Both the position numbers and the translations under genes were made by a program. The notes beneath the pieces were generated by a model. That model worked only from the letters and a program-made list of their open reading frames with translations, had not been told where the DNA came from and did no database searches. This document shows, in pieces, positions 1-11,801 of a DNA stretch of 64,000 bases. Numbering within the stretch: the stretch's first letter is position 1; each line of letters starts with the position of its first letter. The DNA is from Zoroaster sp. YZ-2022 (taxonomy: Eukaryota > Echinodermata > Asteroidea > Forcipulatida > Zoroasteridae). The stretch spans positions 41,438,036 through 41,502,035 of the forward strand of contig CM055822.1 of assembly GCA_029582265.1 (NCBI GenBank), in the 5' to 3' direction.

Positions 1-33
1 GTATCTATGTATTATGTTTTTCTTTAACTATAG

Positions 34-1356
34 GATTTTTGATGAAGGACATTGTTCGCCACAATGGGAGTCGGCACATTGTATTTGCCATGCCTGGCCA
101 GCTGGACATCCTCAGTAGGGCAAAGCGCTGGTACGTTGACGGTACCTTTAAGGTTGTCCGATATCCATTTTACCAGCTGCTCTCGATTCACTGTTTCGTC
201 AAGAAGGAAGGCAACATTAAGCAGCTACCTATGTGCTATGTATTGATGTCTGGTAAGAAGGCTTCTGACTACAAAGCTGTGTTTAAAGCACTCAAGGCTG
301 CCCTTTCAGATGACATCCAAGTACAGGAGACGATGCTTGACTTCGAAGCAGGGATCTGGAAGGCCATGGCTTCAGTTTTTCCCCAGGTGAGCTCACAACA
401 ATGTTACAATGTTGGATAAAATTTTCCAACATTGGATTAATAGTCAGCATTAGTTTGAATATAACATTGAATTCACTTGGTGGCATAAACGTGGGACCTA
501 TGATGTTATAATATAATGATAATATTTATGTTCTATTTACAGGTAAGATGTTTAGGCTGCGCATTCCACGGAAACAAGCTGTTTGGAGACGTATTCAAGC
601 TGTGGGTCTGCAGCGAGCATACATCGAGAAAAAGGACACACACCAACTACTTAAGGAACTGATGGCACTACCATTTCTGCCGGCCGAGTTCATCCCGGAT
701 GTATTCATGACACTTACAGAACGTGCTAGTACACCAATGCTTGTGGAGGTAATTTAGTTTAGTTTATTCACTACTGACACTGCTTTATATAATGTAGTTA
801 TACTGAAATCACAATTTATCACATTAGTGTATATAAAATTATTGTGACTATTTTTAACAGGTCTTCGAGTATGTTGACAGAACATGGATTAGTGGACAAT
901 GGGCACCCAATGACTGGTCATCTTTCATGCAGAGCATCAGGACCAACAATGACCTGGAAGGTTGGTATTATCTCAAATGTTACATTTATTTCCCTTTCTT
1001 TTTCTTCTTCATCTTCTTCTTTTTTTCTTCATCTTCTTCTTCTTTTTCTTCTTGCGTTTACATGTGTTTCCTTATTGTTTGCAGGCTGGCACAATCGTCT
1101 AAACAGAAGGACGGGAAGATCCAACATGTCAATGTACCAGCTGATACAGTTTCTGCACAAGGAAACAGTAAATGTAGGTTTGCAGATGCGGCTTGTGTCA
1201 GAGAACAAACTCACAAAGAGACAACGAAAGACAGGGACCTCGGCACAGCAGAAAATTTTAAAGATGTGGGATGACTTCACCAAAGGAAGAAAGTCTTCCA
1301 AGATTTTACTTAGGGGATGTGCGGCCGTTTATGGAAATGCCCCGGATGGCCAGTAA
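34..1356 (+). pseudogene. MULE-type transposase gene, four visible exons, frameshifted, 5' end outside window
   Basis: Exons at 34-386, 543-748, 861-960 and 1085-1356 join at AG/GT sites. Exon 1 has WYVDGTFKV, YVLMSGK and a D-F-E-A-G-I-W segment ending in FPQ, the catalytic core pattern of MULE transposases (PF10551-like, from family knowledge). Exon 2 opens with GCAFH, the expected Cys-His motif, then needs a one-base shift near 570 to continue as QAVWRRIQAVGLQRAY and ALPFLPAEFIPDVF. Exon 3 encodes TWISGQW and QSIRTNNDLEGW; exon 4 starts WHNRLNRR and ends at TAA 1354-1356. The frameshift makes this a pseudogene unless it is a sequence error. Its introns and otherwise conserved frame would also fit a captured host gene. 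Role if active: DNA cut-and-paste transposition in the nucleus. Confidence 0.8.
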
Positions 1357-1800
1357 AATTATTTTTCAGTAATCATCGTCTCATGTAATTCTTTAAATGT
1401 TATTATTTATTTAACTATTTAAATTTTTTAACCGTTTTTCTTCAATGATTTTATTTGTAACTGTTCGGTAAATAATTTTTTTTTAATTAAGTAAATTTTT
1501 AGTAAATTTTTAGGCAATGCAATGCATTTAAACTTATTATCATCAATGATTTGTTTATTACTTTATTTGCCTTTTTAAGTAAATACGTTTTAACGTCTTT
1601 TTATTTAATTATAGTTTTATGTAAAAATTTATTTTATTTGTTTTTTTATTTATTATTTTTCAGTAATCATCGTCTCATGTAATTCTTTAAATGTTACTAA
1701 TTATTTAACTATTAAATTTTTTAACTGTTTTTCTTCAATGATTTTATTAGTAACTGTTCGTTAAATAAAACGATCAAAAATTGATTTCTCTCTATTTGAT
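1357..1800 (+). other. 3' flank of the MULE gene with a 118-bp direct repeat
   Basis: AT-rich DNA follows the stop codon. A segment at 1357-1474, including TCAGTAATCATCGTCTCATG, is repeated at 1654-1770 about 300 bp further on. An AATAAA at 1764-1769 in the second copy could be the polyadenylation signal. The duplication may come from a local repeat or from the element end; no ORF is present. Confidence 0.45.
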
Positions 1801-2005
1801 TTACTCACTCGCTTATAAGTTATATTAAATCAATCTCATTAGTGCCAAACAATTTACCGCATAGTTATAAGACATAATAAAAGATTTATTAAATTAGTCT
1901 GATCACATTTACAATAATACGGGGGGAAAGTTTGCTGGGATGTTAAAAGACAAAATAGACACGATTTATTAAATTAGTTGGATCACATAATTTTCAGTAA
2001 TATGG

Positions 2006-2258
2006 GTTTGGGGCGAGTTTGTGTGGGGGAGCGAGTTTGCCGGACACGATTTATTTTGGTAATATGGGTCGGGGGGCGAGTTTGCCGGGGGCGAGTTGGT
2101 GGGGGGCGAGTTTGCGGAGGGGCGAGTTTGTGGGGGGCGAGTTTGCGGGGGGGCGAGTTTGTATCACCAGGGGGCGAGTTTGTTAGGGGGCGAGTTTGTT
2201 AGGGGCGAGTTTGTAAGGGGCGAGTTTGTAAGGGGTGAGTTTACGAGGGGGCGAGTTG
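2006..2258 (+). repeat. GGGGCGAGTTTGT minisatellite
   Basis: About a dozen irregular copies of a 12-20 bp unit built on GGGGGCGAGTTTGT, strongly G-rich on the + strand. It directly abuts the hairpin element that follows. The ORFs over it are low complexity and not believed. Confidence 0.85.
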
Positions 2259-2268
2259 ACTGGCATCC

Positions 2269-2489
2269 TAATAAACCCTTTCACGGTAATATGCGCCATG
2301 TTTTTGACGGGGCAAAATTGTTTATTTCTAACACTCGTTGCCATCTGCGACCCAGCGCTCGAACTTCACGTACATTCCAGACGCGTGCGTGAAGTTCGAG
2401 CGCTGGGTCGCAGACGGCAACGAATGTTCGAAATAAACAATTTTGCCCCGTCAAAAACATGGCGCATATTACCGTGACAGGGTTTATTA
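2269..2489. mobile_element. Near-perfect 221-bp foldback element
   Basis: The ends are TAATAAACCC and GGGTTTATTA. The arms (about 2269-2365 and 2390-2489) are almost exactly complementary over ~100 bp, including a GC-rich part with GCGACCCAGCGCTCGAAC. There is no coding capacity, so it is a foldback MITE that would form a very stable hairpin. The superfamily is not determined. Confidence 0.85.
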
Positions 2490-4749
2490 TTAACCATTAT
2501 TCACTCAATGACTCATGGAGGAACGAAGAAATTAGTTAATATTATAATAATGGGGCTCCTGGGGGCATGGGGAGCATCAAGAAATTACCCAATTGAAGAC
2601 TTCTTTTCAGACATTAACACTCTTTCTCCATCCACTTGACACATGTTTTCTCCTGTTGATATACAAATATTTAACAGAAATTAACCAAATGAGAGAGGAA
2701 AAAGGTTAATTTGACAAGTCTTTCTCCTCCGTGGAACAACGTCAACCACATACACATTGCACACACATGCATGATGCCATTATATCATGATATGGCACCA
2801 TACTCATATTCTCATTGGAGAACAGGCTCAAACATGTCTGGCTCCTATACCCAGACAGATCCAATCTGTAGTGTGTATTACTTTTATATGATGTTGTTAC
2901 ACGCTTTAGGGGAAATTGCGCATGGAGGATACGCGTTGTACATGTAACTACCCATAGTCTTATGCATGAAAATGTTTGTAGGGACTTAGCACGCGCATCC
3001 TCCGTACGCAATAATACCTAAAGCGCCATACGATGCGGGGTGTGTGCAACTGACTAGTCCAAGTTAGTTCAAGCAAAGTTTATCTTTGGTATCCGGCCGG
3101 TTCAAGACAATATTGTTTGTTGTATTTTTTATTCACGATCAGCCGCCGCCAGGGCCAGGAGGTACTCTCTAGATCTTCTCCAAAAATACAATTGTTGTCA
3201 CGGCATGAGACTTTTAAGTGGAAGTCGTTCCAACTCATTCTAATTCTTTTAAGTAACTTAGTAAGTAATAATACAAGTATCTACATGAGTACATGTAAAT
3301 TGTAACGTTATTATTTTTATATTTTTTGTTCCGACGTCATTTGCATTCCAGTGGCTGTGACTAGACTGTGACTCGTGAGTGTGACATTCGCAGGAAAGAA
3401 TAGATGACAACCGTCACTGTCAAACTCATGAACTATGACAAATTTCACAAAATATGACAATGAGACAAACTAAAGGAGAAGAAAATGTGGAAACAATGTC
3501 GTATCCGACCGCCACAGTGCACTTTTTAAGGGTTTTTTGTAAAATTTTTTTACAACCACTGGCAGTGGCACTAGGCAACCAGTTAAAAAAATTATTCCAT
3601 TGATTTATTGGGGTACAGAAAGCGAAAACTATCTTTAAAATCCACTTTTATGATGGTTTTCGGACTTGATTTCCCTTCTTAAAAAATCCTCCCCTTCAGA
3701 AAATAGAGGGATTTTATTATAGTTGCCACTGCGCATGTACAATGACCGTGTTGGTCACTTGTGGGGGGAGTTGACAAGATCAGACTGACATTACTGAGGA
3801 AGTCATCGCATACCAAAAATGCCTGATTTTTCATGAAATAAATATCCTGGAATAATTTGAAGTATATGTCCATCATCATCCATACGTTCTCCTTGCTAGG
3901 TAGGTAAGATTACATTATTCGTTATATTTAATGAGAAAAAGTGCCGGTCGATATGACATTCTACCCGAAAATGTAGTCAGGTGAGGTTTGGAAACAATAA
4001 TTGTTGAAGATTTTGAGCAATGAATTTGTACACATCTTTTAAGAGTGTTGCCCATTTTGTCGTCTGCTAAAACTACACGGTAACTTTGTACTTGGTGCAG
4101 AAGTGGCAGTTGGATTTGACATTCTTTCCAAACAAAACCATTTACTTTCAATTAATATTACATCAAAACAAAGTTTTAAAGATGGTTCAAAGTTTTGAAG
4201 ATGGTTCAAAGTTTTAAAGATGGTTCACACCTGTTCTCATTCGTATACTAGTTACTACTAACACTAACAGCAACTTTCGCAATTTTAACAGACATTTTAT
4301 TTTTCATCAGAACCTTAGATTTAATTACTTGAAGATTTTACTCAAAATAATCACAAGAAACATGGTTTTACAATAAATACATGTACATGTAAGTGCATTT
4401 GTACCAAAATTAAGTTAGTGGGTTAAATGTAGAATACAACTGTCACTTTTCTATCCAAATATGACAAATAAATTAAGTCCCCAGATTTTCCTTTAAAAGA
4501 TGATAGAGGACACACTTTAGGAGACCCAATTAAAGTGAGGATTGGAAAAGATATTGATTGTTAATTGAATTCTTTGTCTTTTGACAAGTCAATTATACAT
4601 TGTACACACATTGTGTGTATTGTCCTGCTATTATCCGAGTGTTTGGTTACCTGAGTTAGCAGTCTTGGAATTTCATTTTTGTAAAGGCAAGGCAAAGTTA
4701 GACAATGCAGAAAGAATGTCAAACCCAACCGCCATATTTTTCACAATGT
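2490..4749. other. Intergenic DNA, no gene seen
   Basis: No ORF with recognisable domains and no convincing exon. A 20-bp unit (AAAGTTTTAAAGATGGTTC) is repeated three times near 4167-4227. Otherwise the region is AT-rich unique-looking sequence. Confidence 0.5.
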
Positions 4750-5071
4750 CTTAGAAGCAGAATGTGTGTTCGAATCCCGACCGCGACCATACAGTGCTTG
4801 TGTCCTTGAGCAAGACACTTTACCATAATTGCTTCTCTCCACCTAGGAGTAAATGGGTACCTGTGATGGCAGAGTTGGTTGTTGTGTTTGATTAGCCCTA
4901 TTATGCGCTGTAATGGCAGCAATTGAGCTGTATACTCCCCAGGGAGCTGAGATGGTTTCAGGAATGATTTATGAGCCTGATGAGCGGGGGTAATAATGTA
5001 ATGTGCCTTGAGCACCAGGTTGGTGGATACGTGCGCTATATAAGTCCACGTTGTTGTTGTTGTTGTTGTTG
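4750..5071 (+). mobile_element. tRNA-derived SINE, 5'-truncated
   Basis: Keeps the B-box-like GTTCGAATCCC but lacks the A-box. Then comes the family body (GAGCAAGACACTTTACCATA, CTCCCCAGGGAGCTGAGATG, GCGCTATATAAGTCCAC), ending in a (TTG)n tail instead of the usual (ATT)n. Confidence 0.85.
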
Positions 5072-5095
5072 ATGATTACACTATGCAGAGCTGCC

Positions 5096-5279
5096 AACTC
5101 TTCCGGATTCTGCGGAAGACTTTGCGTATTTGATGGTAATTTACTTACTTAAAATATATGCAAGGAGGCCTCTCCTTTTGGCACCAAAAGGAGCAGCCTC
5201 CTTGCATATATTTTAAGTAAGTAAATTACCATCAAATACGCGAAGTCTTCCGCAGAATCCGGAAGAGTTGGCAGCTCTG
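5096..5279. mobile_element. hAT-like foldback MITE with target duplication
   Basis: Ends CAGAGCTGCCAACTCTTCC / exact complement. The arms are nearly perfect over ~90 bp around a short TTTTGGCACCAAAA centre. CACTATG flanks both sides (5089-5095 and 5280-5286), a 7-bp visible target duplication. CAG-type ends with a 7-8 bp duplication suggest hAT. Confidence 0.85.
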
Positions 5280-5606
5280 CACTATGAATTCATAGTGTTA
5301 GGAGTTCATGGTGTTTTCACGGCGAAGGAATCCCAAGAGTATTTCATGGCGTTTTCACGGTGTTGTGTCGTCATGAAATTGCTGTGAACTATTTATTTCA
5401 CGGTAAAACAGATTTTCAGGGCATTTTCAGGGTGAAGTTATTCATAGTGTAACCTCTTTGAAATTCCAGGCCTGAGTTAATTAACTGGGTTTTGATTTTG
5501 TGCTACTGTGACACTGAGTTCCTTGTTGTGATCTCACAAAACATTTAATGCATTCATGTGTCAAGGAGTTGTAAACATGAACATTTAAAAAAAGTTAAAC
5601 ATTACA

Positions 5607-5920
5607 TTCAACCTACTATAGCTGCACTTTAGTGACAAGTGTCTATAGGTCAAAATCAATCAACTGCTTGTTTTGACTGTTGACCCAAATGCGCACACAG
5701 GGGCATTTTTGACTGGTTTTTACTGTCATTTTGACCACCCTGAACAAGACCAGACAATACTTTTACCAGTCAAAAACGGTCGACTCATTTTGACCTGTAA
5801 GTGTATTTACTACACGTGAGGTTTGACAGTGTTTGACTTTTAAGTGCACTAGATATACCTTGGCAAGTATATCAACATTTTGACTGACATTTTTTAACCT
5901 TGTAGTAGAGGGAGGGTTAA
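5607..5920. mobile_element. MITE-B copy
   Basis: Diverged copy of the ~315-bp family with TTTGACTGTTGACCCAAATG and GTCGACTCATTTTGACC inside. Ends at GGAGGGTTAA. Other copies: 9987-10195 (relic), 12592-12902, 24890-25208, 31464-31735, 34262-34617. Confidence 0.8.
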
Positions 5921-5993
5921 TGGTAAAATACGATACATGAATATGTACGTGTACGTGTAACATTATCCATTTTTTGGTCCTGTGTACATATAT

Positions 5994-6107
5994 TTTACAG
6001 TACCACAGTACGTACATGTACATACTGTAAAATGTACATGTGCGTACATTTTACAGTACCACAGTACGTACATGTACATACTGTAAAATGTACATGTGCG
6101 TACATGT
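5994..6107. repeat. Two tandem 55-bp units rich in GTACATGTAC
   Basis: The segment TTTACAGTACCACAGTACGT and following bases to GTGCGTACAT occurs twice in succession. The units are themselves partly palindromic. Confidence 0.75.
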
Positions 6108-6960
6108 AGATTGGATAAGATCTCTAATTCTATTGAATCTACATAATGACTTATTTCCAACATGAGTCCTTCACTATGTATATTAAAAAATCCCCAGCTA
6201 TGTGTCTTCAGCATTCTTTCTGAATAATGAGGCTGCTTAAATTGACTTTGGATTCCCACTAATCGCAAGGATATTTCCAGTGACCTACAATTCTTGAATG
6301 ACCCTGATGATGAGCAGGATTTACAATAATTCTTTCATAGGAGAAAACACAGTACACCTTCACAGCTTAGCTCCATAATGAAAGGATGACCCTCTAAAGA
6401 TAGTGTGCAGTTGTCCTCATCACACAGGTGTTGTTGCTTTGAATGTGTATATTAGTACAAGGTTATACAGTCAAGAGGTTACCCTGAAGATCTGACGTCA
6501 AGCTTTGAGCTCGAGGCACGTGAATTACACCAGATCCTGGCCATGCAACCGCTATATTTTTCCCGATGTGAAACTTTGACCTTGGTTGGTAATGGTAGCT
6601 AGCGTCCCGAGCCTCGAAGCACGGCGTCAGATCTTCACCACAACGCATTAACGTATCCAATGAAATTATTTGAGTGGTACACCTGAAGCCTGTCTATATC
6701 CTTGATCTACATGCTTTTCTTATGAGGAGTTCATGACCAAAATGGTCATATTATATCTGTAAACATGTGGTGATCTGTGACAGCTGCTAAAGGATCTATT
6801 GGTGTATTTCTCTTGAGACCATGATCATGATGGTGAAAGCAACTTTTGCTACTTGGAGACCAATTGTCTGTATTGTGGAACACTTCCAAGGCGTTACAAC
6901 TTGTATCAGTGGGCATCCTTTCTTTCTGTGTTTTACACTGCAGCAAGCTACCAGTATATA

Positions 6961-7106
6961 CCAGCGGCGTAGCCATGGGGGGGCCTGGGGGGCAAGTGCT
7001 CCCCCCTCTGAAAAATCCTGTGTCCAAAAAAACAAAAGAAAAAGAAAAGGGAAAAAAACATACCCCCTGTGCCTCCCCACTGAAAAAGTCCTGGCTACGC
7101 CACTGG
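6961..7106. mobile_element. Short MITE with CCAGYGGCGTAGCCA ends
   Basis: Left end CCAGCGGCGTAGCCATGG, right end GGCTACGCCACTGG, with TATA-rich flanks. The GTGGCGTAGCC end is common to short hAT-type elements in many animals (from memory). Length ~146 bp, no coding. Confidence 0.65.
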
Positions 7107-8615
7107 TATATGTATGTATAGGGCTCAAGTTGATGAAAGTATGCAGATCTGAGTAAAAGTCGGTTCTTGGAAGTCGTTTTTCAGAAGAGAGCTTCTTCAT
7201 GTAATTGTAATGGACCCTCCACTCATTCTGATCACAAGATGAGATTTTAGATAAAGCTTTACTGTCTGCATCTTGGTTTCCATTGGCACCACAAATTGCA
7301 TTTAAAGTATTTTATTTATCCACAGTATGGACAATTAACACCAACAGTTACTACAAATAATACCCCACATGAGCCATATCGAGGGCTCATCTCCATTTCG
7401 GCCATTTTGAGAAAATCGCATTTAAAGAATTTTGGCAATCTCAAATGGCTCATAACAAAAGTGAAGAATTAATAATTAAGCTAAATCTTACTTTTGTATT
7501 TTCTTTTAGTCATATATTTGGTAAAATTGCATAAATTTATCTTCACAAGTAGCTTAATTACTAAATGTCCCACTTGAGTCCGTGTCACACTAGCAACTTA
7601 GGCCTTTTAGAGATAAGGCTATGTTTCACTGGTCTGTAGCTGCATTGTGGTTGGAGATGGAGATAAGGCTTTGTTGTTACTGGAAAGCTGACATTTTCCT
7701 GAAAATTTTGATACCCAAATCTCATTTTGGCCAAAAATGGAGATGAGGCAGTGTTGCGCTGAGCCCTCGATATTACCGTTGCTGCTGCATAAATGAGCCA
7801 GTAATTTTCATTCACTGTGTTCATCTAGGACACAGAATTCACGCCCTGCTGAACATCAGCTTCGATCGTGACAATATTTAAAGTACATTCCTATACATTT
7901 TACCAAGATGGTGTTCAATCCCTCTAATATGTAGATTCAGTAGATTAAATTTCATCACATGTATACATAATTCTCCGTAAAAATTGAGAAATAAATAAAA
8001 ATAGTAAAAAAAAAACTAAAAACAAATTTATGTTTGTTTGGGAAACAAATAAACAAATTGTTTGCATCCTGGTTGAATGCATTAAATTTACATGTATAAA
8101 CGATCTTAAAAGCCCAAGTTACATATTTTAGTTTTGTGACTGTTTACTAGCTTGTTGATTCATTTGCAAGTCAACGTAAACATTTTCGATTGCATCAATT
8201 TATTATGCGGTGCCTATACCAACAGTTTTATCCAAGCACAGGACTGCGCATGTTCTATTAACTAATGAGCATACTTGGGTGGTTTTATTGACAGTTCATT
8301 GTGATCACTGAGCTGTTCTTGGCTGTACCATGCAGTACAGGGTGATACGTGGTGTTTTTTACCAGGTGCTCATTTTCTATTGGCTACCCACATTAAACAT
8401 GTATCAGTGTACACGTTGGAATTTCTATGGCCAAGGCCATCTATTATCCTTGATATTATTGGTTTCCAGGTACATGCAGGTACATGTACACACAGTGTTT
8501 TGTTGTTTTTGGATCAAGAAGAATGGAGGGAACCAACTGGTACCAATAGGCACGGGGTACGGTTCTAGCTGTTTACATGTCACTTTCAACTGTATTGTGT
8601 CTTTGTGCATTGCAG
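7107..8615. other. Non-coding stretch with a MITE-E fragment
   Basis: No exon recognised. About 7740-7882 resembles half of MITE-E (ATTACCGTTGCTGCTGCATA, then CGATCGTGACAATATT before TTTAAAG). The rest is AT-rich and unassigned. Confidence 0.45.
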
Positions 8616-8715
8616 GCAGTGACGGCTCAGTGGGTGAGCAATTACAGTTTTACTTCAGAGAGAGTATAATCAAGGAGCCCATTCTGTCTGTGGGAACGGT
8701 GGGAAGTGCATTGAG
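8616..8715 (+). promoter_or_regulatory. Candidate 5'-UTR exon of the CD109-like gene
   Basis: 100 bp between a good acceptor (TTTGTGCATTGCAG) and a good donor (TTGAG/GTAAGC) with a balanced, non-repetitive composition. It lies 6.2 kb upstream of the start-codon exon, which itself has an acceptor at 14901-14906 (CTCCCAG-like) and so needs an upstream UTR exon. No protein similarity is recognised in its open frame. Unproven; transcripts would decide. Confidence 0.3.
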
Positions 8716-8940
8716 GTAAGCTGAAACTTTAACGTGTTGGTTTTTATATGTATCTTGATTCTGTACATTGTATTATCAGACATTTTAAGTACGCTGTACC
8801 AAAAGTGTATACAGTGTTATGCATGAACCCTTCTACATGTTTGACTGCAAGGGTAAAAATCAGTCGAAATATTGATACACTGTACATGTATTATACGTGT
8901 ATACATTGTACATGTACATGCCAAGGTATATCTAATTTAG

Positions 8941-9239
8941 TTAACCCTCCTACAATTAATCAGTGCAATTTTTGAAACAACCCACTGTTGCCAGTGGCCT
9001 CCTATGTTACCCTTCTGTATACTGTCACACCACTGAGTTTGCAGGGTAAGGTGGTCTCCCATTGATACATTGCAGGCCATACTAATATGTTCAAACATTT
9101 ACAGCGGCCTTACGGTGGCACACAGTTGATTTTGTAAGATTACTTGGAAAGGACAGCAGGCTTGTATGTACTAAAAGTTGGTAAAGAACATAATGGAAAT
9201 TTAGTGGATCGGAGTGGCAACCATGTGAAATAGGGTTAA
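8941..9239. mobile_element. MITE-A copy (TTAA-flanked, piggyBac-like ends)
   Basis: Starts TTAACCCTCCTAC and ends near TAGGGTTAA. Shares AGTGGTGTGACAG-type interior sequence and CTTGGAAAGGACAGCAGG with copies at 19590-19913 (same orientation) and 32299-32618 (opposite). TTAA targets and TTAACCC ends suggest piggyBac mobilisation. Confidence 0.8.
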
Positions 9240-9251
9240 CTGCATGATTGA

Positions 9252-9619
9252 GGAGTGCCATGGTCGAGCGGTTTAGTGCATTGGATTTGTGTTCTGATGG
9301 CTTGAGTCGTCAGAATGTGGGTTCGAATCCCAACCACGACCATGGTGCTTGTGTCCTTGAGCAAGACACTTACCATAATTGCTTCTCTCCACCCAGGGGT
9401 AAATGGGTACCTGTGAGGGCAGAGTTGGTTGTTGTGTTTGATTAGCCCTATGAGCTGTAATGACAGCAATTGAGCTGTATACTCCCCAGGGAGCTGAGAT
9501 GGTTTCAGGAATGATTTATGCGCCTGATGAGCAGGGGTAATAATATAATGCGCCTTGAGTACCAGTTTGGTGGATCTGTGCACCATATAAGTCCACATTA
9601 TTATTATTATTATTATTAT
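9252..9619 (+). mobile_element. Full-length tRNA-derived SINE
   Basis: Head GGAGTGCCATGGTCGAGCGG (A-box region) and GGTTCGAATCCC (B-box), body as in other copies, TATATAAGTCCACATT box and (ATT)n tail. Likely pol III transcribed when young; the head is a tRNA relic, not a working tRNA. Confidence 0.9.
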
Positions 9620-9729
9620 GATTGATTGACCGATTGGCAGACTGACTGACTGACTTGACTGACTATATTGATGATTAAATGACGGACATAAAAATTAAAT
9701 GGCTGACTGATTGATTGAATGGATCAGAG

Positions 9730-9986
9730 TTTAGTGGATATTGGAGTGGCCTCCATGTGTAGGGGGTTAAAGTTAGTGGATATTGGAGTGGCCTCCATGT
9801 GTAGGAGGGTTAAAGTTAGTGGATATTGGAGTGGCCTCTATGTGTAGGGGGTTAAAGTTAGTGGATATTGGAGTGGCCTCCATGTGTATGAGGGTTAAAG
9901 TTAGTGGATATTGGAGTGGCCTCCATGTGTAGGGGGGTTAAAGTTAGTGGATATTGGAGTGGCCTCCGGGTGTAGGAGGGTTAAAG
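9730..9986. repeat. Six tandem 42-43 bp copies of a MITE end
   Basis: Unit GTTAGTGGATATTGGAGTGG followed by CCTCCATGTGTAGGGGGTTAAA. The unit matches the last ~42 bp of MITE-A, so one terminal repeat has expanded into a minisatellite. Confidence 0.9.
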
Positions 9987-10195
9987 TCAAACACTATTAA
10001 ACCTATGTGTAGTATATGTACATTTACAGGTCAAAATGAGTCGATATTATATTTTTTGAGCATTCTTGTATTGTTGAGGGTGGTCAAAATGACAGTCAAA
10101 ACTGTGTTGGTTCATAAGTCAAAAACGGTCGGTTGACTGCTTTTGACCACTATAGCTACTTGCCACAAAGGTTCAGCTACAGTAGGAGGGTTCTA
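9987..10195. mobile_element. MITE-B relic
   Basis: Carries GTCAAACACT, TTTACAGGTCAAAATGAGTC and a TAGGAGGGTT end, in inverse order to the 5607 copy. Truncated where it meets the tandem array. Confidence 0.65.
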
Positions 10196-10903
10196 ATGGA
10201 GTATCAGACAAGCCCTGTGTATATCCTTGTTTATCAATTTGCTCATTTATGTTTTTTTGGGGGGTTACATGTTTTTTCTCTCTTCACATGAACAAGAAAC
10301 TCAAGTGAGCACAAATCAATCTCTGCACGGTAACAATCATATTTTATGTCACCCATGTTTGTTGTGGGTTTTGTTTTCCCCAGAAATTTCTTGTAATTTT
10401 TGTTTGTAATCTGACTTTAAAACCCTTGTATATATGTACATGTACATGCAGTCTCCAAAATGCCACAAAAACTGCTAAGTACACAATGCTTTTTCTATGC
10501 ATGCCTTAAAATATTGCATACTGGACACAAGAGTGGTACATGGATACCCCAAAATGCCCCTGGGTCTGGGACAAAAACAAAGTGTTCTGACCTTCACACA
10601 GTATGTGTATACCCCAAGTTACTGCACTGGTTTATTTCAAGTTTACCTTGCAATGAAACAAAGCAGGTGGCTGCTTCAGTTTACCTCATCTCTCTAAAGA
10701 GCCTTGGGGTATGCCATTAATCTTTAGATAAGAAAGTGTGTACCTCAAAATGTCACAGTTGTGACATTTTGAAGTATGGGTCCACTTTGTAAAGAACAAC
10801 ACTGATAATAGGAGGGTTAAATTGTTACTAAGAAAAACAGATACTTTTAAACATGTATACTGTACATGTACATGTACATGTACAGTGTACCTCGTAAAAT
10901 AAT

Positions 10904-11177
10904 GAGCCCTTCCCATGAAATATGCTAATTACATTCACGCATGCGCTCAAGCACCACTGGTTGGCAAACTCAAAAGCGGGATCGTCACGCAACGCCTAGC
11001 GCGTTATAGCTTGCACTTAGCCATTGGTCTCCATTATATTGACTGAATTTAGCGTGTGCTAGGTGCTATAGCGCGCGCATGGAGTTGCGTGGCAATCCCG
11101 CATTTGAGTTTGCCAACCAGTGGTGTTTGAGCGCATACGTGTGCGAATGCAATTAGCATATTTTATGGGAAGGGTCT
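10904..11177. mobile_element. 274-bp foldback element
   Basis: Ends GAGCCCTTCCCATGAAATAT and ATATTTTATGGGAAGGGTC. Arms of ~110 bp pair with scattered mismatches (for example CACTGGTTGGCAAACTCAAA against TTTGAGTTTGCCAACCAGTG). No coding. Confidence 0.75.
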
Positions 11178-11395
11178 ATTGTCAAACACTTTTTGAAAGT
11201 GCTTAAAGGAAAGTGACAGGGCTCATTGTACATGTACGCATTAGCTGTCTCTACTGTCAGACCATTTCTCACAATTATTTTGTGAATTGTGTAAATTTGA
11301 AGTGTTTGTTTTCATTTCCTCAAGTGAAATAGCACGATCCAATTAAAAGAAACTGCTGTTCATTGATACAATAGAGAGAAACATGGGCTATACGT

Positions 11396-11801
11396 TAGGG
11401 GTGTGCGTTTTCGGATATTTTTGGAACCGGATACCCAAAATCAGGAAACTTCGGATACCCGGATACCCGTTTTCATTTTTGTTGAAAACATTCCTCCGTT
11501 GGTGTACAAATACATGTACTGTAAATGGTAACAAATTGACTTTTATAATACAGAGGATACCATATTTAAATTGATCTGTTCTTTATTGGAGTGCAATCTC
11601 TTGAATTTAAAGATCATTGTAATTGTCTGTAAAAGTGTAAACATTACATTGTTCAAGAGTCACAGATTTCTGTTCGCACCGCTCAAATGTTAAGTCCGAA
11701 TTTTAAAAAGTCATTTACGGGTAATTGGAACCGAAAAATGGAACCGGGTAATGACTGTTTTGGTCAGGTATCCGGATACCCGGATATCTGGCACAGCCCT
11801 A
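11396..11801. mobile_element. hAT-type non-autonomous element with 8-bp target duplication
   Basis: Terminal repeats TAGGGGTGTGC / GCACAGCCCTA, followed inward by GGATACCCGGATACCCG on both sides. CTATACGT is duplicated exactly at 11388-11395 and 11802-11809. The 8-bp duplication fits the hAT superfamily. ~406 bp, no transposase. Confidence 0.88.

Noticed and set aside
6478..6646. Inverted repeat around GAAGATCTGACG
   Set aside because: Arms are too diverged and the ends uncertain; not strong enough to call an element.
8330..8719. 129-residue ORF with a hydrophobic start
   Set aside because: No family similarity and no start context; only its last 100 bp have exon-like borders, listed as a UTR candidate.
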